From: Bacteroidota bacterium
GTDB lineage: Bacteria > Bacteroidota > Bacteroidia > Bacteroidales > UBA1556
DNA: 9,585 bases
NCBI GenBank assembly: GCA_003648395.1
Contig: QMPB01000123.1
Coordinates: 1-9,585, forward strand
Direction of reading: 5' to 3'
Shown here: positions 1-5,857 of the stretch, one piece after another
How positions within the stretch are numbered: position 1 is the stretch's first letter
Layout: each line of letters starts with the position of its first letter
The notes under the pieces: model-generated
Told to the model about the DNA's origin: nothing
The model's input: the letters and a program-made list of their open reading frames with translations, nothing else
Databases searched by the model: none
Made by a program: the position numbers and the translations under genes

Positions 1-1
1 C

Positions 2-121
2 ATCTTCTTTTTTTATGTTGATATAGGTTATCAAATAGGGCTATCACCTGTTCATACTAATGGCGATCAGGCTAAATCAAATACATTCTATACTAATATA
101 GGCATTAAACATTCTTTATAA
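2..121 (+). CDS. C-terminal end of a probable outer-membrane beta-barrel protein (partial)
   Basis: An open frame enters from the left edge and ends at TAA 119-121, giving 39 visible residues. The fragment has alternating aromatic/hydrophobic and polar residues (FFFYVDIGYQIGL, then a polar turn SPVHTNGDQAKSN, then FYTNIGIKHSL). This looks like the last two antiparallel strands of a small barrel with the chain ending inside the final strand, as in many Bacteroidota outer-membrane beta-barrel proteins. The last residue is Leu rather than the classic Phe. Most of the protein lies outside the window, so the family cannot be named. The next gene starts about 24 nt downstream on the same strand. 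Because a -7-like box lies in that gap, co-transcription is possible but not required. Confidence 0.55.
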   Translation: MFFFYVDIGYQIGLSPVHTNGDQAKSNTFYTNIGIKHSL

Positions 122-125
122 GGTC

Positions 126-133
126 TAAGTTTG
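126..133 (+). promoter_or_regulatory. Possible Bacteroidota -7 box (TAAGTTTG) for the acylphosphatase-like gene
   Basis: TAAGTTTG fits the TAnnTTTG consensus of the Bacteroidota housekeeping promoter exactly. It lies between the stop codon of the barrel gene (121) and the ATG at 146, so a transcript would begin around 138-142 with only a few untranslated bases. No good TTTG-like -33 element is visible about 19 bp upstream (near 103-106), and such an octamer can arise by chance in AT-rich DNA. The assignment is therefore tentative. Confidence 0.3.
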
Positions 134-145
134 TTTTAATTGTTT

Positions 146-475
146 ATGAAAAAGCATATTGACATATTTATCGAGGGAAGAGTCAACAAAGTTGACTTCA
201 ACTTCTATTCACAAATAGGGGCAATAAAATTTAATATTGATGCAATCTATAAGAATGGAGATACTAGACATGTAGATATTGAGGCTGAAGGTAAAACTGA
301 AGATATTAACGACTATATTAAATACATCCGTACTGGCGCTTTAAAAAATTATATTGAATTATTTAGAACTGAGCAAGGTAAATTTAAGAACATACAAGGA
401 TTTACTTCCCTAAAAGTACATAAAGAGGAAATTACAGGTTTCAAACGCTTTTTAAAAGCTATGGTGAAGTATTGA
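146..475 (+). CDS. Acylphosphatase-fold protein, probably catalytically altered
   Basis: The protein is 109 aa from ATG 146; a TTG at 140 in the same frame would add two residues. It resembles the acylphosphatase family (about 90-100 aa; hydrolysis of carboxyl-phosphate bonds). The strand and P-loop region IFIEGRVNKVDF (residues 7-18) matches the usual GRVQGVGFR motif, and YKNGD followed by VDIEAEG (35-49) matches the family's WVRN...V.VEAEG stretch. The catalytic Asn is kept (N37), but the arginine that ends the P-loop motif and binds phosphate is Asn (N19), so ordinary activity is doubtful. The C-terminus is also longer than usual (to FLKAMVKY). It may be a non-enzymatic relative or a stand-alone binding domain. 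It is cytoplasmic by appearance, with no signal peptide. A hairpin terminator follows. Fold assignment is fairly confident; function is unknown. Confidence 0.7.
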   Translation: MKKHIDIFIEGRVNKVDFNFYSQIGAIKFNIDAIYKNGDTRHVDIEAEGKTEDINDYIKYIRTGALKNYIELFRTEQGKFKNIQGFTSLKVHKEEITGFKRFLKAMVKY

Positions 476-496
476 TTTTATTGAGAAGTAAGTGTT

Positions 497-549
497 AAAA
501 GCTATAGATGCATAATATTATTATTTATGTTTTTATAGCTTTTTTTATT
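497..549 (+). terminator. Probable rho-independent terminator after the acylphosphatase-like gene
   Basis: AAAAGCTATA (497-506) is exactly complementary to TATAGCTTTT (534-543). A second helix inside it pairs CATAA (511-515) with TTATG (525-529), leaving a 9-nt loop. The 3' arm runs into a T-rich tract (540-553, interrupted by one A). The hairpin begins 21 nt after the stop codon of the upstream gene, as expected for an intrinsic terminator. The stem is AT-rich and hence weak. The A-run on its 5' side would also let it work for transcription in the opposite direction. Confidence 0.6.
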
Positions 550-720
550 TTTATCTTAGCGACACAATTAGTTTTCGTATAAAAAACAGTTATTATACCA
601 ATTTGAAATCAGAACTGCCGAAATAAATTATAAATATTTTTCTTTCTAGCTTATTTTTACGTAAAATAGTTTGTAACTAATCAGTATGAATAGGAATGTA
701 ATAAATAATCGTAATTATCA

Positions 721-783
721 TTAGCTCCACCCTACTGAGTGATTTTTACTTAGAGAAATTGTACCGAAGTAAGGTGGAGCTAA
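721..783. repeat. 63-nt inverted repeat / long stem-loop
   Basis: TTAGCTCCACC (721-731) is perfectly complementary to GGTGGAGCTAA (773-783). After one mismatch (C732/A772) pairing continues with TACT (733-736) against AGTA (768-771), leaving a loop of about 31 nt. Eleven matched bases, six of them G or C, are unlikely by chance in this AT-rich gap. No T-run follows either arm, so it does not look like an intrinsic terminator. It could be a miniature repeat, a palindromic intergenic element or a structured RNA. I see no second copy in the window and no obvious target-site duplication. Confidence 0.6.
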
Positions 784-799
784 AGGAATAGAATTAAGC

Positions 800-838
800 T
801 GTTTTGACGAAATTTTTTGCAAAAATTATGACAAAACA
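800..838. repeat. Interrupted AT-rich palindrome
   Basis: Two nested helices share one centre. TGTTTTG (800-806) pairs with CAAAACA (832-838), and AATTTTT (811-817) pairs with AAAAATT (821-827). They are separated by symmetric 4-nt bulges (ACGA 807-810 and ATGA 828-831) and a TGC loop. It lies about 100 bp upstream of the tamB promoter and could be an operator-like dyad or a hairpin. The low-complexity A/T runs reduce its significance. Confidence 0.35.
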
Positions 839-910
839 ATTATATTATATGCCGTATTATCAGCAATATAGATGGACTGATTAGTAACTATAGTTTTTAT
901 CCATCTCATA

Positions 911-941
911 TTTATATTAATGATTATATTTAGTACCTTTG
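911..941 (+). promoter_or_regulatory. Probable Bacteroidota housekeeping promoter of tamB-tamL
   Basis: TACCTTTG (934-941) is an exact TAnnTTTG -7 box. TTTA at 911-914, 19 bp upstream of it, matches three of four bases of the TTTG -33 element. A transcript would begin about 947-949. That leaves only 6-8 nt before the TTG at 955 or 18-20 nt before the TTG at 967. No Shine-Dalgarno sequence is visible, which is common in Bacteroidota. Confidence 0.6.
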
Positions 942-953
942 TAAATCAAATAA

Positions 954-975
954 ATTGAAATATCAATTGAAATAT
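954..975 (+). repeat. Tandem 12-nt repeat duplicating the TTG start region
   Basis: ATTGAAATAT occurs at 954-963 and again at 966-975, a 12-nt (four-codon) period. Each copy carries an in-frame TTG (955 and 967) followed by Lys-Tyr. The duplication preserves the reading frame and leaves two equivalent candidate start codons for tamB. Confidence 0.6.
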
Positions 976-3900
976 ATAAAATGGATTTTTAAGGCTGTTT
1001 CAATAATAGTCTTAATATTTACATTTCTTATTTTATCCATTTATATCCCTCCTGTTCAAAAATTTATACTTAGTAATATTGAAGCTAAGATAGGCCAAAA
1101 CCTGCAAGCTAGTGTAGAAATTGAGAGCTTCGATTTAAGTTTTTTGGCAAATATAAATCTGAATAAACTAGTAATCATAAGAACTTCTGACACCCTTCTT
1201 ATACTTGATGGTTTACTAATTGACATTGAATTCTTACCTCTTCTAAAGCATAAAGTCATAATTGATGAATTAGAATTAGTTGGTCTAAACACCGATATAT
1301 ACAAACTAATTAAAGAGGACGACTCTGACTCTATACATGATACACCACAAGAGAATAAAGAGGATAATTGGGAAATCATTTTCAAAACCATATCAGTTAC
1401 AAAATCTAATATCTCACTTGTTGATACTTTAACAAAAATGGATTTGATTCTTGATATTGGAAGGCTAGAATTATATGACCTTGTGATGGACAGTTTTATC
1501 ACCCATGCCCAATATGCCGTGCTTGAGAATTCAAAGATATCATATATTGCTCCTTATACTGTAGATGAAGAAATAGATACAAATATTATTAATTTTATTC
1601 TTAGTATTAAAGAAATTAAAGTTATAAGATCTGAGTTCTATTATGATGATAATTTGATGCGTTTTGCTACTGGTGGTGAGGATTTTAATATAACTAAGCT
1701 TTATGTTAATCTGGCCGATGAGGTGGCCAATCTCCATTCGGTGAATCTGGATAACTATTATTTCAACCTACTATATATTAACGACACATTAATAACTCCT
1801 GAAAGCGATATAGATTGGAAGGTAAAATGTGATTTTGTAAATATTTTAAATTCAAGTATCACCTATGATATTTCGTATTTACCTGAAAAAGTAAACGTAT
1901 TTGACTATAACCATATTCATTTAGCCAATATTGACGGTACTGCTGACAGTATTTTCTACTCCTTCCATAAAATGTGGGGAATTATTAATACTGTCTCTTT
2001 TATTGAGAATAATAAGTTTGAAGTAAGTTCGTTATCAGGAGAATACTATGCAGATGATAAGCTATTGCGTTTGAAAGACATAGCACTAGAAACTCCTGAG
2101 AATAGCATTAAAGTTGACGGTACGACAGGCTTTTATGTATCTGATTTCACCTTCACCGAAACTGAGAAAACTGACATCGCACTAGCCTTTGATATAAACA
2201 ATTGGGATATGCTGGATTATTTCAGTGGGGGGCAACTTGAAGATATTAAGGATATAGACCAATTTAGAAATAAGGAAATAAACCTTATTACCCATATAAT
2301 AGGAAATACGGATACGCTATATTCCCAAATAGATCTTACATATAATAATACACGCCTTCTGACTCAAGGACAAATACTGAATCTCTCAAATACAGAAATT
2401 CTCAAATATGATTTCGACATTAGCAAACTTATACTCCCAAAGCAAGATATTGCCCTGTTTATTGATAAAGGCAATACCATAGACTATATTCCACAGCTTA
2501 CTGTAATCGATGGTAAAGTACAAGGCTCTATAAGCAAAACAAGCTTTCGTACAAATGTAGAATCAAAATATGGCAAACAAAATATTATGGTGGATATTGA
2601 TTTGTCGGACAGTTTACCAACAATTTCAGCAAAAGTTTATGGCAATATTATAGCAGAGTCATTTAAGGATTTGAAAATAGATACGCTAGAAATAGATTGC
2701 AAATTTACAGGAAACAATATAGATAATTTAATTGCAGATGCCAATCTAGTATTAAAAGGTGTAAAAATGGACACCTTAAAATATAAAGAAGTAAATATGC
2801 AAATTGATATAGAAAACCAAAACTACAAAATAGACATTGCATCTATTGATAATAAAGCACGCCTTAAGCTCAATTCTACAGGAATTATAAATGATAGTAT
2901 TATTAATTCTCAAACAAATCTAATTGTCGATAATATCAATTTTAAAGAAAATGGCATTTTCGAATCACCCATAAATCTAAAGTTTGGTTCTCAAATAAAT
3001 CTAAATTTTAATTTTAATAATTATAATACATACCTTGACGCTGATATATGGGATATTACTACTAGTGACAGTATGGGCACTAATTATATAGAAGAACTTA
3101 ATATTGATATTAATTACAATAATAAATACTCTAAATTTAACCTAATTAGTGATAATAATATGATTAAGGCTGTTGTTCACGGGAGTTTAGATACATTAAT
3201 AAATAATATGGAGCAATTTGTAAATATTTTGGTCCTAGAGGATGAATCTATACATGATTCCATCTTTATTCCCAACTTCAACATTAAGGCAGACATAAAT
3301 AAACCCTATGATATTTTTGGAGATGAAATATCAAAAGATTGGCCGCAATTCTCAAAAATTTTATTTAGTATAGATTATGAAGATACTAGAAGCAAAAGCA
3401 TTAAAATAGACCTATTTATGCCTGACCTAATGTATCTTAATAGTCGCCTTGATAGTGCCACTATAAATGTGGTAGGTGATAGAAACGAATTGAGTTATTA
3501 TTTAGAATCTAATATTCAATTAGACTCAATATTAGATACCCGATTATTAATAGACGGAAATTATAAATACAAAAAACTTTTCACACATATAAATCTATCA
3601 GATGATAAAAATAATGATTTTCTAAATATAAATCTCTTAAGCCAAAAAAATGATATCGACTATCTAATAAAAATACTTGATGACTCATTGATTCTATTGT
3701 CTTACGATTGGACAATAGATAAGCAAAATAATTTTGCAATAAGTGAAGATAAATTAATTGCATCTAATTTGGTTTTAAAAAGAGCAAATAAGGAGATTAT
3801 AATAAAAACTGACACTCTAAAACATGAAATCAATTTTAAGCTTAATAATATTGATTTAGCAGTGTTTAATAGTGTTTTAAGCAATGATAGTATGTTGGCA

Positions 3901-5727
3901 GGAATTACAAATATAGATCTTACAACATCCTATAATAGTGAAGTAACTAACTTAAGCCTAGAAGCCAATATTGATAAATTTAAATATGATAACTATCCAA
4001 TTGGGAATATTAATCTTAATAAGTGCTTGCTAAATAGCAGTGAATTTAAGTTTAATTTGGGAATAGATAAGCATAGTGAAACAATGGAGTTAACAGGCAG
4101 AATAAACCTGATAGATGATAATAAAATCCACATTGAGTCTAATACTCACAATCTCGATTTGGGTATTTTAAATAAGACCCTAGATATGTATTTATATGAT
4201 GTGGCTGGCTCTATTGATTCAAGAATAGTTGTGTCTGGAACAATTGACGAACCAATTATTGATGGTTTCATTGAATTTGATGAGGCTAGCTTTGGGTTTA
4301 TGGATTTGAATGAGGTATATACTATAAACAATGAAAAAATACTTATTAGAAGCAATATAATATCAGCTGAAAGAATCAATCTCCTTGATAAAAATAAGCA
4401 TAAAATATCTTTTGCTGGAAACATTCAGTATTTAAATAAGGAATTAATCTTTAATAACTTTTCTCTTAAATCAGATGCAATTGAGCTAATGAACACTGAA
4501 CGACATAATGAAGAATTGGTTTATGGTTTAATAATTGCTGAGCTCGAAATGCATCTAAATGGAAATTTGAAGAATCTGCAAGCAGAGAGCAGAGTTATTA
4601 TTGACTACCCTACTCAGATTAACTATGTTTTTCCAGAAGATCTTTCAGTTGAGAATAATGATGACTTAATTAATTTTACTAAAATTGATACACTAAGTAT
4701 TATTGATACATTACTGATGTCAAAAATAGAATATCTAAATAAGTATGAGATGTTTAAATCATTAGATGCCGAATTTATCATAAAAAAGGGCTGTAAATTT
4801 AATATTTACTTTGACAACAGCTTCGAAAATTACTTAAATATGGCAATAAATGGTGATGTCAAATATGTGATATTAAATAATACGCCTAAAACTTATGGTA
4901 TATTAAATATTGATAGAGGAAATATGAGCTATTCAATACCTATGGTAACAATGGATAAGCTTAAAGTAGAAGATGGTAGTTATATTCAAATTACAAATGA
5001 TGTGGAGAATCCAATATTAACCATAAATTCATCGACAAAAATATGGGCACAAACTGGAGGTTTAGTAGAAGATTACAATAGGAATTTGGAGGTGACTATA
5101 TTTATATATATGAAAGGTAGCTTAGATAATTTAGTCATTCAATTTGATATTTCATCAGAAACAGATGACCCACTTATCTCGTCTAAAATTTCACAAATGA
5201 CGGACAAAGAAAGAAGCATTAATGCTGTAAACCTATTGGTACGAGGGCAATTTGCAACTCTTCAAAATACAAAAACTATTGATATTAACTCCTATATAAA
5301 TCAAATACTTGCTAGTGGATTAAATAAATTAATTAGCGATCAAATTAAGTTTGTAGATATGAGTTTTGATATGCAATCATACAGTAATTACACTTCCAGT
5401 GGTGACTTAGAGTCTCAATCAAATTTATTTTTTAATGTTGGCAAAAGCTTTTATCACGATAGAATTAGAATAAAATACACTGGTAGTTTAACCACTAATA
5501 CCACTCAACAGGGGCAAACCTATGGGCAAATGGAATCTGCAACCCAAAATAATTTAACAGTGGGCTACGACATTAATAAAAGTGGAACTTTGCAAGCCCT
5601 ATTATTTAGAAAAAGTGGGTATGATGATTTAATGGAGGGTGAAGTAATATCTACAGGAGGTGGATTTAGAATTAAGAAAACATATAATTCATTTAGTGAT
5701 ATATTTAAGTTTAAAAAAGAAGAATAA
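955..5727 (+). CDS. tamB: TamB-like inner-membrane-anchored translocation/assembly module protein
   Basis: The protein is 1590 aa, longer than E. coli TamB (about 1260 aa). Residues 1-10 are basic and are followed by one membrane segment (about 14-31, rich in I/V/L/F), so the rest should lie in the periplasm. An AsmA-like N-terminal part follows (about 35-250) with an acidic loop at 120-137. The middle is a very long series of beta-strands, as expected for the groove-like bridge of the AsmA/TamB group. The C-terminal TamB (DUF490) domain is the clearest part: YGILNIDRG at 1314-1322, then NDVENPILTI, GSLDNLVIQF from 1388, DDPLIS around 1404-1409, and a tail with GKSFYHDRIRIKY and EGEVISTGGGF. 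Family knowledge gives a role with a TamA/TamL barrel in outer-membrane biogenesis and probably phospholipid transport. No in-frame ATG precedes the membrane segment: an in-frame TAG lies at 931-933, and only TTG 955 or TTG 967 are plausible starts. The probable tamL gene follows directly. Confidence 0.88.
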   Translation: MKYQLKYIKWIFKAVSIIVLIFTFLILSIYIPPVQKFILSNIEAKIGQNLQASVEIESFDLSFLANINLNKLVIIRTSDTLLILDGLLIDIEFLPLLKHKVIIDELELVGLNTDIYKLIKEDDSDSIHDTPQENKEDNWEIIFKTISVTKSNISLVDTLTKMDLILDIGRLELYDLVMDSFITHAQYAVLENSKISYIAPYTVDEEIDTNIINFILSIKEIKVIRSEFYYDDNLMRFATGGEDFNITKLYVNLADEVANLHSVNLDNYYFNLLYINDTLITPESDIDWKVKCDFVNILNSSITYDISYLPEKVNVFDYNHIHLANIDGTADSIFYSFHKMWGIINTVSFIENNKFEVSSLSGEYYADDKLLRLKDIALETPENSIKVDGTTGFYVSDFTFTETEKTDIALAFDINNWDMLDYFSGGQLEDIKDIDQFRNKEINLITHIIGNTDTLYSQIDLTYNNTRLLTQGQILNLSNTEILKYDFDISKLILPKQDIALFIDKGNTIDYIPQLTVIDGKVQGSISKTSFRTNVESKYGKQNIMVDIDLSDSLPTISAKVYGNIIAESFKDLKIDTLEIDCKFTGNNIDNLIADANLVLKGVKMDTLKYKEVNMQIDIENQNYKIDIASIDNKARLKLNSTGIINDSIINSQTNLIVDNINFKENGIFESPINLKFGSQINLNFNFNNYNTYLDADIWDITTSDSMGTNYIEELNIDINYNNKYSKFNLISDNNMIKAVVHGSLDTLINNMEQFVNILVLEDESIHDSIFIPNFNIKADINKPYDIFGDEISKDWPQFSKILFSIDYEDTRSKSIKIDLFMPDLMYLNSRLDSATINVVGDRNELSYYLESNIQLDSILDTRLLIDGNYKYKKLFTHINLSDDKNNDFLNINLLSQKNDIDYLIKILDDSLILLSYDWTIDKQNNFAISEDKLIASNLVLKRANKEIIIKTDTLKHEINFKLNNIDLAVFNSVLSNDSMLAGITNIDLTTSYNSEVTNLSLEANIDKFKYDNYPIGNINLNKCLLNSSEFKFNLGIDKHSETMELTGRINLIDDNKIHIESNTHNLDLGILNKTLDMYLYDVAGSIDSRIVVSGTIDEPIIDGFIEFDEASFGFMDLNEVYTINNEKILIRSNIISAERINLLDKNKHKISFAGNIQYLNKELIFNNFSLKSDAIELMNTERHNEELVYGLIIAELEMHLNGNLKNLQAESRVIIDYPTQINYVFPEDLSVENNDDLINFTKIDTLSIIDTLLMSKIEYLNKYEMFKSLDAEFIIKKGCKFNIYFDNSFENYLNMAINGDVKYVILNNTPKTYGILNIDRGNMSYSIPMVTMDKLKVEDGSYIQITNDVENPILTINSSTKIWAQTGGLVEDYNRNLEVTIFIYMKGSLDNLVIQFDISSETDDPLISSKISQMTDKERSINAVNLLVRGQFATLQNTKTIDINSYINQILASGLNKLISDQIKFVDMSFDMQSYSNYTSSGDLESQSNLFFNVGKSFYHDRIRIKYTGSLTTNTTQQGQTYGQMESATQNNLTVGYDINKSGTLQALLFRKSGYDDLMEGEVISTGGGFRIKKTYNSFSDIFKFKKEE

Positions 5728-5782
5728 ACTAATGATAGGCCAACGACAATATACATTTTTAATTAATTTGTCTTCTCATATT

Positions 5783-5857
5783 ATGGGATCTATCAGAGCT
5801 CTGTCTATTAAATTAAGTTTATTTTTTCTAATTTCGGCTAGCATATTATCATCCTGT
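5783..5857 (+). other. Lipoprotein signal peptide with lipobox LSSC
   Basis: This stretch codes for the first 25 residues of TamL from ATG 5783. It has a short basic n-region, a hydrophobic h-region (LSLFFLISASIL) and LSSC, which fits the signal-peptidase II consensus. Cleavage before Cys25 would give a lipidated mature protein starting CSNTKKLPDGE. This signal is what separates TamL from the non-lipidated TamA of Proteobacteria. Confidence 0.8.

Larger units (their letters stand above)
476..954. other. 479-bp intergenic region without a convincing gene
   Basis: The region is AT-rich and separates the acylphosphatase-like gene from tamB. It holds a terminator-like hairpin (497-549), a 63-nt inverted repeat (721-783), an interrupted palindrome (800-838), a weak 7-bp dyad (AGATGGA 870-876 with TCCATCT 900-906) and a promoter directly before tamB. 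Two very short ATG frames exist: 508-582 (24 aa, hydrophobic) and 828-884 (18 aa). Neither has supporting evidence, and the first overlaps the terminator hairpin. I see no tRNA and no riboswitch consensus. About 550-720 shows nothing I can interpret. Confidence 0.6.

Noticed and set aside
577..598. GTATAA/TTATAC 6-bp dyad
   Set aside because: It is short and AT-only apart from one pair, a level expected by chance in this sequence.
828..884. 18-codon ATG frame between the palindrome and tamB
   Set aside because: It is very short, polar and without a promoter or ribosome signal, and its start sits inside the palindrome.
870..906. AGATGGA/TCCATCT 7-bp dyad before the tamB promoter
   Set aside because: A 7-bp match with a 23-nt loop is expected about once by chance in a gap this size. 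I mention it in the intergenic entry but do not call it a site.
1056..1502. Minus-strand open frame of 148 aa inside tamB
   Set aside because: It lies wholly within the well-supported tamB coding sequence, its translation is Ser/Ile-rich without a recognisable domain, and it has no promoter or independent context.
4146..4424. Minus-strand open frame of 92 aa inside tamB, hydrophobic in places
   Set aside because: It is an antisense shadow of tamB. The hydrophobic stretch is what an AT-rich beta-strand gene yields when read in reverse.
5660..5731. Upstream extension of the tamL frame into tamB
   Set aside because: This stretch is open only because it overlaps the tamB 3' end. Its residues are Lys/His-rich and would place the lipobox Cys about 66 residues in, while ATG 5783 gives a compact lipoprotein signal.
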